From the NCBI GenBank assembly GCA_020635955.1, contig JACJYW010000013.1:1-64000 (forward strand): a DNA stretch of 64,000 nucleotides, written 5' to 3'. The translations under genes and the position numbers were made by a program. This stretch comes from Crocinitomicaceae bacterium. Its GTDB lineage: Bacteria; Bacteroidota; Bacteroidia; Flavobacteriales_D; Crocinitomicaceae. The notes beneath the pieces were generated by a model. It ran no database searches, was not told where the DNA came from, and was given only the letters and a program-made list of their open reading frames with translations. Below are positions 27,632 through 35,717 of the stretch, piece by piece (positions within the stretch are counted from its first letter, which is position 1; every line of letters begins with the position of its first letter).

Positions 27632-27861
27632 ACGCAATCCAGAAAATATCCTTGTTTTTCGAGCTCAGATCCTTTGGAGTAAGTACCTGGTTTGCAAGAA
27701 AAATGAGAGTTCCTGTTTCTCGCGTTCGTTTGTTCTTCATCTATTTTTCATTCATTGGATTAGGCTCACCGGTGATCCTGTATCTAATGATGGCCTGGGT
27801 TTTGGAACATAAGCACATTTTCAAATTCCAACGTAAACGCAAAACCATCTGGGAGTTATAG
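27628..27861 (+). CDS. Small PspC-domain membrane protein
   Basis: A 77-residue protein made almost only of a PspC domain: a short amphipathic lead, GVSTWFARKMRVPVSRVRLFF, then one or two hydrophobic segments (about 33-62) and a basic end. PspC proteins belong to the membrane-stress (phage shock) response. ATG 27628 is preferred because it forms a four-base overlap with the DUF2851 stop, although the frame stays open upstream. Its stop touches the ATG of the channel gene with no bases between. Confidence 0.8.
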   Translation: MNAIQKISLFFELRSFGVSTWFARKMRVPVSRVRLFFIYFSFIGLGSPVILYLMMAWVLEHKHIFKFQRKRKTIWEL

Positions 27862-28875
27862 ATGTTATTAAACTATAAATATTTTGCCAAGGTTTACTAT
27901 GCACTCTTTGTGATCATAGGAATTGTCGTTATTGGAACGGTGGGATTCATGATCGTAGAAGGCTGGGGCTTCATGGATTCATTCTACATGACGATCCAAA
28001 CAGTGTCTACAGTGGGTTTTAATGAGGTGAACCAACTTTCTTCCCACGGAAAAATGTTTACGTCATTTTTAATTATCCTGTCATTCGGTACCTTCGGTTA
28101 TGTCGTGACAGCAGTTTCATCATACATTGTTAGTGGGGAATACAAAAAATACTTTCAGGAATACAAGTCTTTAAAAACAGCAGAGAAAATGGAAAATCAC
28201 ACCATAGTTTGTGGATACGGAAGGGTTGGAAAACAGGCGGCTCACGATCTTAAATTCTATAAGAAGAATTTTGTCGTAATAGAACGTGATCTTGAGATCA
28301 CAAATGATCCGCAATTCAATGAAATTCCCTTTATTAAAGGAGATTCTACGGATGACCAGGTTCTGGTAAGAGCGAATATTTCTACTGCTTCAGCCTTAAT
28401 TACCGCACTACCTAATGATGCAGATAACTTATTCGTTGTGTTGTCGGCAAGAGAGTTAAACCCCAAATTGAAGATCATTTCAAGAGCCTCTTCTTTCTCA
28501 TCCATGAGAAAATTGCGAATTGCGGGCGCTAATAATGTGATAATGCCCGACACTGTTGGAGGCGCGCATATGGCATCTTTGGTGATTACGCCTGACATGA
28601 TGGAATTCATGGATCTGATCAAAGTATCTGGACGTTCATCTGTAAATCTTGAGGAGATCACTTTTCAGGATCTGCCTGAAGCATATCAAAATATGACCAT
28701 TGGAGAATTGGAAGAATATTCGAAATCAGGATGCAATGTTATTGGATATCGTTCTGAAGAAGGAGAATATATTATTAATCCATCCAACAACATGAAGATC
28801 TCCAAAAACTCTAAACTTTTTGTTTTAGGTAATCCTGAACAGATCAAAAAGTTGAATAAAGTACTCGGCATTTAA
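27862..28875 (+). CDS. Two-helix potassium-channel-like protein with RCK domain
   Basis: A 337-residue membrane protein. TM1 is about 12-32, the pore helix and filter about 40-55, and TM2 about 66-90. Then comes an RCK/TrkA-N Rossmann domain (IVCGYGRVGK about 115-124) and an RCK-C domain (about 245-337). This is the MthK-type design in which ligand binding to RCK gates K+ flow. The filter reads TVGFNE at residues 50-55 instead of the canonical TVGYGD, losing the second glycine. Selectivity is therefore uncertain. The gene abuts the PspC gene and overlaps the next by one base. Confidence 0.88.
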   Translation: MLLNYKYFAKVYYALFVIIGIVVIGTVGFMIVEGWGFMDSFYMTIQTVSTVGFNEVNQLSSHGKMFTSFLIILSFGTFGYVVTAVSSYIVSGEYKKYFQEYKSLKTAEKMENHTIVCGYGRVGKQAAHDLKFYKKNFVVIERDLEITNDPQFNEIPFIKGDSTDDQVLVRANISTASALITALPNDADNLFVVLSARELNPKLKIISRASSFSSMRKLRIAGANNVIMPDTVGGAHMASLVITPDMMEFMDLIKVSGRSSVNLEEITFQDLPEAYQNMTIGELEEYSKSGCNVIGYRSEEGEYIINPSNNMKISKNSKLFVLGNPEQIKKLNKVLGI

Positions 28876-29771
28876 TGAAAATACTTATCACGGGATCAAA
28901 TGGCCTTTTGGGTCAAAAGATAGTTGCACAACTCGAAAAGGCAGGTAAAAAATATTTAGCCACTTCGCTTGGACCTAATAGAAATCCGGATTGTCCTGAA
29001 GAACATTACAGACCACTGGACATCACTTCATTTAATGAGGTGAACGATATGATCAAAGTAGAGAAAATTGATGTGGTGATCAATACAGCTGCAATGACCA
29101 ATGTTGATGCTTGTGAAGAAGAAGAGGTCAAATGCAGAAAGATCAATGTAAAAGGTGTTCAGAATCTTTACTCAGCTTGTGAGGAGAACAATGCTTTCCT
29201 GGTTCATGTGTCTACAGATTTTGTTTTTGATGGTGAAAATGGTCCATACAAAGAAGAGGATATAAGAAATCCTCTAAGTATTTACGCCACTTCTAAAAGA
29301 GATTCAGAAGATATACTAATGGATGGCTCCTACAAAGAATGGTCTATTTTAAGAACCATTATTGTTTTCGGACAAGGGAATAATCTATCCAGATCTAATA
29401 TTGTCCTTTGGGCAAAAGATGCCTTAGCAAGCGGAAAAGAATTAACAATAGTGGATGATCAGTTTAGAGCGCCAACCTGGGCGGATGATCTGGCTTGGGC
29501 TTGTATTAAAGCTGGTGAGATGAGGGCTAAGGGTGTCTTTCATATTTCAGGACCGGAGACTATTTCAATTTATGAATTGGTTTGTAGGATTGCAGATTAT
29601 CACGGATTCGATAAGTCCGTCGTTAAACCGATTTCATCATCCACATTAAACCAAAAGGCTAAAAGGCCACCTAGAACAGGATTTGATCTTACCAAATCGC
29701 GATCAATATTGGGATATAACCCATTAACGCTTGAACAAAGCCTTGCTGAATTAGAGAAAGAAGAGCTCTGA
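28875..29771 (+). CDS. NAD(P)-dependent sugar reductase, RmlD-like
   Basis: A 298-residue extended short-chain dehydrogenase. The N-terminal Rossmann motif is ITGSNGLLGQK, and the catalytic pair is in YATSK with the preceding VHVSTDFVFDG. The RmlD substrate-binding pattern (NTAAMTNVDACE, VKPISSSTLNQKAKRP) points to a dTDP-4-dehydrorhamnose-reductase-like enzyme. However, no rmlA, rmlB or rmlC genes are near, and the operon partners are a K+ channel and a PspC protein, so the actual substrate is open. Starts with a one-base overlap to the channel gene. Confidence 0.83.
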   Translation: MKILITGSNGLLGQKIVAQLEKAGKKYLATSLGPNRNPDCPEEHYRPLDITSFNEVNDMIKVEKIDVVINTAAMTNVDACEEEEVKCRKINVKGVQNLYSACEENNAFLVHVSTDFVFDGENGPYKEEDIRNPLSIYATSKRDSEDILMDGSYKEWSILRTIIVFGQGNNLSRSNIVLWAKDALASGKELTIVDDQFRAPTWADDLAWACIKAGEMRAKGVFHISGPETISIYELVCRIADYHGFDKSVVKPISSSTLNQKAKRPPRTGFDLTKSRSILGYNPLTLEQSLAELEKEEL

Positions 29772-29781
29772 TATATTTTTT

Positions 29782-29789
29782 TATATTTG
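29782..29789 (+). promoter_or_regulatory. Possible -7 element (TATATTTG) before the symporter
   Basis: Full match to TAnnTTTG 33 bases before the symporter start, but no TTG at the expected -33 position, so support is partial. Confidence 0.42.
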
Positions 29790-29821
29790 CTCAACACCTT
29801 AAAAAAATCACGAATCTCAAT

Positions 29822-31432
29822 ATGATGAAGAAGTTATCAGCCCTATTATTTCTATTGGTTCCATTTTTGAATTTTGCTGAAGAACCTGGTTTTGATGAAA
29901 AAATTGACCAGGCTTTTGGTAATGCTACGGGTTGGTTCGTTCAGGGAATATTCAAAGAAATACCGTTCGGAACTACGAATGTTCCTTGGGTTCTTATAGT
30001 ATTAGTAGGTGGAGCGATCTTCTTTACGCTCTATTTTAAATTCATCAATTTTACTGGATTCAAAACAGCCATCAATATAGTTCGTGGTAAATATGATAAA
30101 ATTGAATCAGAAGGGATGGACCATGTTGAAGCATACACCGACAATGTTCATACCGTTGATGGAGATATCGTTGATACTATTCGTGTGGAGCAAAAACCAG
30201 GAGAACATCATGGAGAGGTTTCTCATTTCCAGGCACTGACCGCAGCCTTATCTGGTACCGTTGGTTTAGGTAATATTGCTGGTGTAGCCGTGGCTATTTC
30301 AATTGGGGGTCCAGGTGCTACGTTTTGGATGATCGTTGCTGGTTTAATAGGAATGGCATCTAAGTTCACAGAATGTACACTCGGAGTAAAATACCGAGAA
30401 ATTGATGAAAATGGTCGTGTATATGGTGGGCCAATGTATTATCTAAAGAAAGGATTGGCGAATAAAGGCGCAGCTGGATTAGGAAAAGTATTGGCCGTTC
30501 TTTTTGCTATTATGTGTATCGGTGGATCTTTTGGAGGCGGAAATATGTTCCAGTCTAATCAGGCTTTTGCAATGTTAGAAAGCTATTCAGGTGGTGCAGA
30601 AGGTCCGTTAGCCGGATATGGTTGGGCTTTTGGTATTATAATGGCCATTGTTGTTGGTATCGTGATCATTGGAGGAATCAAGAAAATCGCTTCTGTTACC
30701 GATAAGATCGTTCCTTTCATGGTAGGTATTTATGTTTTGGCAGCTTTAATTGTTCTTGGAATGAATGTTACTGCTATTCCAACTGCTTTTAGTGAGATTC
30801 TTCAAGGTGCTTTTGCGCCAATGGCGATTGGTGGAGGTGTAGTTGGTGTGCTTATACAGGGATTCAAAAGAGCAGCTTTTTCAAATGAAGCAGGTATTGG
30901 ATCGGCTTCTATTGCTCACTCAGCGGTTAAAACTAAATATGCAGCTTCTGAAGGTTTGGTGGCATTGCTAGAACCATTTATTGATACAGTAATTGTTTGT
31001 ACAATGACAGCTTTAGTATTAGTGATCATGAATGGTGATGGATCTATTATGACCTATGGACAACCAATCACCGAAGGTGTTCAAATTACATCTAAAGCAT
31101 TTGGTAACGCAATTAGTTTCTTCCCGCTAATATTAACTGTTGCTGTTATTTTGTTTGCTTTCTCCACTATGATCTCCTGGTCATATTATGGTTATCAGGC
31201 CTGGACATTCCTTTTTGGAAGAACTAAGGCTGCAGAATACTCATACAAAGCATTGTTCTGCGTATTCGTGTTCATTGGAGCATCAGCTAAATTGGGTAAT
31301 GTAATCGATTTTTCTGATGCAATGATATTTGCAATGCTGGTACCAAACATGATCGGATTATTTGTTTTAGCACCTGTTGCTAAGGCAGAACTGAAACTTT
31401 TCATGTCTAAGATCAGAGAATCGAAATCTTAG
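29822..31432 (+). CDS. Alanine/glycine:cation symporter (AGCS family)
   Basis: A 536-residue inner-membrane transporter that couples Na+ (or H+) entry to uptake of alanine or glycine. About 10-11 hydrophobic segments are visible. Family motifs include HFQALTAALSGTVGLGNIAGVA (about 138-159) and AFSNEAGIGSASIAHSA (about 356-372). An N-terminal extension of about 40 residues starts with a signal-like stretch and precedes the first conserved helix, a feature seen in Bacteroidota members. A second ATG is one codon downstream. It is followed after six bases by the helix-hairpin-helix gene. Confidence 0.92.
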   Translation: MMKKLSALLFLLVPFLNFAEEPGFDEKIDQAFGNATGWFVQGIFKEIPFGTTNVPWVLIVLVGGAIFFTLYFKFINFTGFKTAINIVRGKYDKIESEGMDHVEAYTDNVHTVDGDIVDTIRVEQKPGEHHGEVSHFQALTAALSGTVGLGNIAGVAVAISIGGPGATFWMIVAGLIGMASKFTECTLGVKYREIDENGRVYGGPMYYLKKGLANKGAAGLGKVLAVLFAIMCIGGSFGGGNMFQSNQAFAMLESYSGGAEGPLAGYGWAFGIIMAIVVGIVIIGGIKKIASVTDKIVPFMVGIYVLAALIVLGMNVTAIPTAFSEILQGAFAPMAIGGGVVGVLIQGFKRAAFSNEAGIGSASIAHSAVKTKYAASEGLVALLEPFIDTVIVCTMTALVLVIMNGDGSIMTYGQPITEGVQITSKAFGNAISFFPLILTVAVILFAFSTMISWSYYGYQAWTFLFGRTKAAEYSYKALFCVFVFIGASAKLGNVIDFSDAMIFAMLVPNMIGLFVLAPVAKAELKLFMSKIRESKS

Positions 31433-31438
31433 TAATTA

Positions 31439-32293
31439 ATGAAGGCCTATTTTAAAGTCTCGCGAAAGCAAAGAATAGGTATCATTTCTCTCAGTTGTAT
31501 TATCATCTTTTTGGTGATGATCTTGAATGTAAATTATTACAGGGAGTTGCCTGATCCAACAATTTTTGACGCATCAGAAATTTCATTTGTTGATCTAGAA
31601 AATGAAATTGAGGATAAGGCAAATTATCCAGATGATAAAGTGCAATCAATGTCATCTAATAATAGCACGTATCAACTTTTCGATTTTAATCCCAATACTT
31701 TAGATCAAAAAGGATGGGAAAAATTGGGGTTCTCCGCAAAGCAGTCAGTTGCCATAATAAATTATCGAAGCAAATATGGACCTTTTAAAAGGAAAGATGA
31801 TTTAAAAAACATCTATGTGATCACAAGTGAAAAATATACAGAACTGGAACCATATATTATTATCGAAGAAGGCGATCTTATTCAACAAGCGAGTAATTTA
31901 AATATCGACGTTAATAGAGCTGACCAGGAAGAACTGGAGACAATAAAAGGAATCGGTCCTGCATTTGCAAGTCGTACTATTAAATTCAGAGAATCTCTTG
32001 GAGGTTTTGTTTCAACGGATCAATTCAATGAAATTTATGGTATTACTCCAGAGGCAGTACAGGCTTTATCCGACAACGTATTACTTGATCAGGATGCAGT
32101 AAGAAAGATCAATATTAATTCGGATACAAAAGAGATCATAAAAAAACATCCTTATATGAAAGATTGGGCTGTTGTAACCGCCATCATTGATGAGCGCGAT
32201 AAAGGAAAATTAACTAATCTCGAATTTTTAATTGACAAGGGATTGAAGGATCGGGAAGAAGTTGATAAATTGCTGCCCTACATTATCTTTTAA
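31439..32293 (+). CDS. Membrane-anchored helix-hairpin-helix (ComEA-like) protein
   Basis: A 284-residue protein with an N-terminal membrane anchor (about 12-30) and helix-hairpin-helix units: about 78-125 (FDFNPNTLDQKGWEKLGFS, then YRSKYGPFKRKDDLKNIY) and about 150-215 (NIDVNRADQEELETIKGIGPAFASRTIKF shortened here as the DVNRADQEEL and GIGPAFAS motifs). A weaker third unit sits near the end. These motifs bind DNA without sequence preference, as in the competence receptor ComEA, but the membrane-anchored multi-HHH form is common in Bacteroidota without proven competence function. No other com genes are present. Confidence 0.83.
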   Translation: MKAYFKVSRKQRIGIISLSCIIIFLVMILNVNYYRELPDPTIFDASEISFVDLENEIEDKANYPDDKVQSMSSNNSTYQLFDFNPNTLDQKGWEKLGFSAKQSVAIINYRSKYGPFKRKDDLKNIYVITSEKYTELEPYIIIEEGDLIQQASNLNIDVNRADQEELETIKGIGPAFASRTIKFRESLGGFVSTDQFNEIYGITPEAVQALSDNVLLDQDAVRKININSDTKEIIKKHPYMKDWAVVTAIIDERDKGKLTNLEFLIDKGLKDREEVDKLLPYIIF

Positions 32294-32295
32294 AC

Positions 32296-32826
32296 ATGAC
32301 CACTGTAGACAAAGTAAAACAAACCATTAGAGACATTCCGAATTTCCCAAAAGAGGGAATTATTTTTAAGGACATTACGCCGCTTTTCAAAAACCCTGAA
32401 CTTTGTAAAGAGGTGGTGGATCAACTGGTAAGTGATCTTGGAAACACGAATATTGATGTGGTTGCAGGGATTGAAAGCAGAGGCTTTTTGTTCGGAACTG
32501 CTCTTGCTATGAGGTTAAATGTGCCTTTTGTTTTGATCAGGAAAAAAGGTAAACTCCCGTATCAAACAATTTCGCATAAATACGATCTTGAATATGGATC
32601 AGCTGAAATTGAAATGCATATTGATGCAGTGGCTCCCGGTCAATCTGTTTTGATCCATGATGATCTTTTAGCTACTGGCGGGTCTGCTTCGGCAGCAGCG
32701 GAATTGATTAAAAAACAAGGAGGAACTGTCGCAGGATTCAATTTTCTTATTGAACTTTCTTTCCTGGATGGAAGAAACTTGTTATCCGATTATTCTGAAA
32801 ATATTAGTACTTTAGTGACCTATTAA
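32296..32826 (+). CDS. apt: Adenine phosphoribosyltransferase
   Basis: A 176-residue purine salvage enzyme making AMP from adenine and PRPP. The opening IRDIPNFPKEGIIFKDITPL and the PRPP-binding motif VLIHDDLLATGGSA are diagnostic, as is the normal length. It starts two bases after the helix-hairpin-helix gene and may share its transcript. An imperfect hairpin (AATCCCT 32828-32834 with AGGGATT 32859-32865) follows, but it lacks a T run. Confidence 0.96.
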   Translation: MTTVDKVKQTIRDIPNFPKEGIIFKDITPLFKNPELCKEVVDQLVSDLGNTNIDVVAGIESRGFLFGTALAMRLNVPFVLIRKKGKLPYQTISHKYDLEYGSAEIEMHIDAVAPGQSVLIHDDLLATGGSASAAAELIKKQGGTVAGFNFLIELSFLDGRNLLSDYSENISTLVTY

Positions 32827-32896
32827 AAATCCCTAAACATGCTAAAACTGTGTAATACAGGGATTCTGAACTACTTTTAGACGAAACACTTTAGAA

Positions 32897-34036
32897 ATGG
32901 AAATTGTAGCTAACGAAAATCAGTTGATGATTCAACAAATGGTGAGGGATTTTGCCGAGAAGGAGATTAGACCTCGCTTTATGGAGTGGGATGAAACACA
33001 AGAATTTCCAGTTCCCCTTTTCAAAAAATTGGGTGAACTTGGTTTGATGGGTGTGCTTGTTCCTGAGGAATATGGTGGAAGTGGATTTGGTTATAATGAA
33101 TACATCACAGTAATTTCTGAGATCGCACAGGTTTGTGGATCAATCGGACTTTCCGTTGCTGCACATAATTCTCTTTGTACTGGACATATCTTGTATCACG
33201 GTTCTGAAGAGCAAAAAAGAAAATACCTTCCAAAATTAGCTACTGCTGAATTCATAGGAGCGTGGGGACTAACTGAAACAGGTACTGGTTCTGATGCCGG
33301 AGGTATGGCAACAACTGCTGTTAAAGATGGTGACTACTGGGTGATCAATGGATCCAAAAACTTCATTACACATGCAATTTCAGGTGATGTAGCTGTTGTG
33401 ATCGTTCGTACCGGTGAAAAAGGAGATTCTCATGGAATGTCTGCATTTATCATTGAAAAAGGTACTCCCGGATTTAGACCAGGTAAAAAAGAGAATAAAT
33501 TGGGAATGAGAGCTTCAGAAACAGCTGAGTTGATCTTTGAAAACTGTAGAGTACATAAAGATCAAATGATCGGTGAAGAAGGTAAAGGATTCATTCAGGC
33601 TATGAAAGTGTTGGATGGAGGAAGAATATCAATTGGTGCATTAGCACTTGGTATAGCTAAAGGTGCTTTCAAAGCAGCAGTAAAATATTCTAAAGAAAGA
33701 GAACAATTTGGTCAGCCAATTGCTAAGTTTCAGGGAATCGCCTTTAAGTTGGCAGATATGGCAACTAAAATTGAAGCAGCTGAATTGTTACTTTATCAGG
33801 CTGCTGCAATGAAAATGAGAGGTGAAAAGATGACCAAAGAATCGGCAATGGCTAAATATTATGCTTCAGAAATTTCAGTTGAAGTTTCTACAGATGCTGT
33901 CCAGATATTTGGTGGTTACGGATATACTAAAGATTTCCCCGTAGAGAAATTTTACCGTGATTCTAAACTGTGTACTATTGGTGAAGGAACCTCAGAAATA
34001 CAAAAATTAGTTATTTCTAGAGAATTATTTAAGTAA
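32897..34036 (+). CDS. Acyl-CoA dehydrogenase
   Basis: A 379-residue FAD enzyme of the short/medium-chain acyl-CoA dehydrogenase family that makes trans-2-enoyl-CoA in fatty acid or branched amino acid breakdown. The helical N-domain (1-120), the FAD-contact segment LTETGTGSDAGG and the C-terminal FGGYGYTKDFPVEKFYRD are present. The catalytic Glu is expected in IGEGTSEIQ. Chain length cannot be fixed from sequence. It is expressed alone: rpsU has its own promoter beginning just after this stop. Confidence 0.94.
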   Translation: MEIVANENQLMIQQMVRDFAEKEIRPRFMEWDETQEFPVPLFKKLGELGLMGVLVPEEYGGSGFGYNEYITVISEIAQVCGSIGLSVAAHNSLCTGHILYHGSEEQKRKYLPKLATAEFIGAWGLTETGTGSDAGGMATTAVKDGDYWVINGSKNFITHAISGDVAVVIVRTGEKGDSHGMSAFIIEKGTPGFRPGKKENKLGMRASETAELIFENCRVHKDQMIGEEGKGFIQAMKVLDGGRISIGALALGIAKGAFKAAVKYSKEREQFGQPIAKFQGIAFKLADMATKIEAAELLLYQAAAMKMRGEKMTKESAMAKYYASEISVEVSTDAVQIFGGYGYTKDFPVEKFYRDSKLCTIGEGTSEIQKLVISRELFK

Positions 34037-34039
34037 ACA

Positions 34040-34070
34040 TTGGTTTACTAAAAAAAATGATTTATCTTTG
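34040..34070 (+). promoter_or_regulatory. Predicted rpsU promoter
   Basis: TTG (34040-34042), 20 bases, then TATCTTTG (34063-34070), a full Bacteroidota -7 match. Predicted leader about 29 bases. Confidence 0.75.
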
Positions 34071-34103
34071 CCATCCAATTTTGAATAAGAAATTAGAAGA
34101 GAT

Positions 34104-34298
34104 ATGTTGATAATTCCATTGAAAGAAGGCGAAAATATTGAGAGAGCTTTAAAAAGATACAAGAAAAAGTTTGAGAAAACTGGTGTCTTAAGAGAGTTGA
34201 GAGACAGACAACAATTTACTAAGCCTTCAATTGTTCAAAGACAAATGAAGTTAAAAGCTGCTTACAGACAAAAGATGCAGCAAACTGAATTGTTTTAA
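34104..34298 (+). CDS. rpsU: 30S ribosomal protein bS21
   Basis: A 64-residue basic protein of the small ribosomal subunit (IIPLKEGENIERALKRYKKK). In Bacteroidota, bS21 helps to cover the anti-Shine-Dalgarno end of 16S rRNA, which explains why most genes lack Shine-Dalgarno sites. In some Flavobacteriia rpsU itself has a strong site and autoregulates. Here the upstream sequence GAAGAGATATG gives only a weak match, so that mechanism is not obvious. It has its own promoter and a strong terminator directly behind it. Confidence 0.96.
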   Translation: MLIIPLKEGENIERALKRYKKKFEKTGVLRELRDRQQFTKPSIVQRQMKLKAAYRQKMQQTELF

Positions 34299-34328
34299 TT
34301 AGAGATAACAATTTTACCATTTATACGT

Positions 34329-34357
34329 AAGGAGTATCAAACGATACTCCTTTTTTT
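34329..34357 (+). terminator. Perfect terminator between rpsU and xerC
   Basis: AAGGAGTATC (34329-34338), loop AAAC, GATACTCCTT (34343-34352), then more Ts to 34357: a 10-bp perfect stem. The T run ends at the base before the xerC ATG. Confidence 0.93.
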
Positions 34358-35230
34358 ATGCCTTTTGCTGAAGATTTTGAATACTACTTAAGTCATGAGA
34401 AGCGATTCTCACAGCACACTATTTTGGCTTACATGAAGGATCTTGAGCAATTTCAAGAAATCGTTGGGGTGGCATCTGATAAAGAAATTGAAGAGGTCAA
34501 CCACCAAATGATGAGAGGTTATCTTGTTGAGTTAATGGAGATGGGTTTAGAAAACACTTCTGTCAACAGAAAACTATCTTCGATCAAAACCTTTTTTAAA
34601 TATCTCAGACAACAAGGATATATTGAAGTTAATCCCGCACAAAAGGTTAAAAGCGTAAAGCAGAAAAAAGTGTTGCCTCAATTTGTTCCCGAGCAACAGC
34701 TTTGGAATTCAGAAGTGTTTCTTCATATCGAAGATGATTTTATTCGCTATCAGGACGAATTGATCATGGAACTGTTCTATCAAACCGGAATCCGTTTGAG
34801 TGAATTGATAGGCTTACAGGAAAATAATATTTCATCTAATCAGATAAAAGTACTTGGGAAAAGGAATAAGGAACGCATTATTCCAATTTCCAGATCATTA
34901 TATACGCTAATCGAAAGATATCAAATGTCCAAATCAAGCCTTGGACTAAAAAGTAATTTGTTAATGGTTACTAAAGAGGGTAAAAAACTGATGCCGAAAT
35001 TTGTTTATAATAAGGTAAATTTTTATCTTGGAGAGGCAACGAATTTGAGTAAGAAAAGCCCACATGTGTTGCGCCATACTTTTGCTACTCATATGCTAAA
35101 CAATGGTGCTTCACTTGAGACGATCAAGAAGTTGTTGGGTCATGAAGACTTGTCAGCCACTCAGATCTATACTCACAATTCGTTCAAGCAGATTCAATCA
35201 ATTTATAAACAGGCTCATCCGAGAGGATAG
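34358..35230 (+). CDS. xerC: Tyrosine recombinase XerC
   Basis: A 290-residue site-specific recombinase that resolves chromosome dimers at dif with XerD. The N-terminal SAM-like DNA-binding domain (about 1-90, FEYYLSHEKRFSQHT) precedes the catalytic domain, with Arg in TGIRLSEL, the H-x-x-R pair in HVLRHTFATHML, His in LLGHEDLSATQIYTH, and the Tyr nucleophile in that last motif. No neighbouring cargo or att-like repeats suggest an integrase of a mobile element. The ATG directly follows the T run of the rpsU terminator, leaving no room for a normal ribosome-binding region in a separately started mRNA. Confidence 0.93.
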   Translation: MPFAEDFEYYLSHEKRFSQHTILAYMKDLEQFQEIVGVASDKEIEEVNHQMMRGYLVELMEMGLENTSVNRKLSSIKTFFKYLRQQGYIEVNPAQKVKSVKQKKVLPQFVPEQQLWNSEVFLHIEDDFIRYQDELIMELFYQTGIRLSELIGLQENNISSNQIKVLGKRNKERIIPISRSLYTLIERYQMSKSSLGLKSNLLMVTKEGKKLMPKFVYNKVNFYLGEATNLSKKSPHVLRHTFATHMLNNGASLETIKKLLGHEDLSATQIYTHNSFKQIQSIYKQAHPRG

Positions 35231-35275
35231 CCACTCCTGGTTAGATCGTTCGCCGGTCACATCAGGATTCAAAAC

Positions 35276-35283
35276 AAGGAGGT
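35276..35283 (+). promoter_or_regulatory. Unusually perfect Shine-Dalgarno site before hpf
   Basis: AAGGAGGT, an exact complement of the usual 3' end of 16S rRNA, three bases before the hpf ATG. Other genes in the window lack such sites. Confidence 0.8.
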
Positions 35284-35286
35284 ATT

Positions 35287-35589
35287 ATGGATTTAAATGT
35301 TCATTCAGTACATTTTCATGCTGACCGTAAGCTTGTCGACTTTATTTCTGGAAAAGTTGGAAAATTAGAATTGTTCTTCGATAATATTATTGCCGGAGAA
35401 GTATTCCTAAAAGTTGACAACACTGCTAACTCGGAAAACAAGATCGCAGAGATCAAAATTTCAATTCCGGGACGCGAATTATTTGCAAAGAAACAATGTA
35501 AGAGTTTTGAAGAAGCTGCAGATCTGGCTTGTGAAGCCTTGAGGAAACAAGTCCGGAAACATAAATCAAAACAAAAAGATTTAAATTAA
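35287..35589 (+). CDS. hpf: Ribosome hibernation promoting factor, short form
   Basis: A 100-residue protein of the HPF/RaiA (YfiA) family. It binds the decoding region of the 30S subunit and silences ribosomes in stationary phase or stress. The beta-alpha-beta-beta-beta-alpha pattern is visible (VHSVHFHADRKLVDFISGKV, then AEIKISIPGREL, then FEEAADLACEALRKQVRKH). It is a short form without the C-terminal dimerisation domain. It lies 56 bases after xerC with a strong Shine-Dalgarno site and is followed by a terminator. Confidence 0.92.
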   Translation: MDLNVHSVHFHADRKLVDFISGKVGKLELFFDNIIAGEVFLKVDNTANSENKIAEIKISIPGRELFAKKQCKSFEEAADLACEALRKQVRKHKSKQKDLN

Positions 35590-35598
35590 GTATTTTAG

Positions 35599-35625
35599 GT
35601 CCCGCTTTTTAAGGCGGGACTTTTT
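35599..35625 (+). terminator. Intrinsic terminator after hpf
   Basis: GTCCCGC (35599-35605) pairs with GCGGGAC (35614-35620), 8-base loop, then TTTTT. Confidence 0.9.
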
Positions 35626-35717
35626 GTTTTATTCGCAGAGTAATTAATACATATGCGAAATTCAATTATCGGATAGAACAAATTGGCCTCAATTTTGGTT
35701 TATTAATAAAAAATAAA

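Noticed and set aside
28257..28661. 134-codon open frame on the minus strand inside the K+ channel gene
   Set aside because: Antisense to a clearly conserved coding region, with composition driven by the codons of the true gene; no family, signal or start context.
32828..32865. Terminator after apt
   Set aside because: AATCCCT/AGGGATT can pair, but the loop is long and no T run follows, so I did not list it as a terminator.
34358..35230. XerC-like recombinase as integrase of a mobile island
   Set aside because: It sits among housekeeping genes without att-like direct repeats, cargo genes or a tRNA target nearby; it has the length and motifs of chromosomal XerC.
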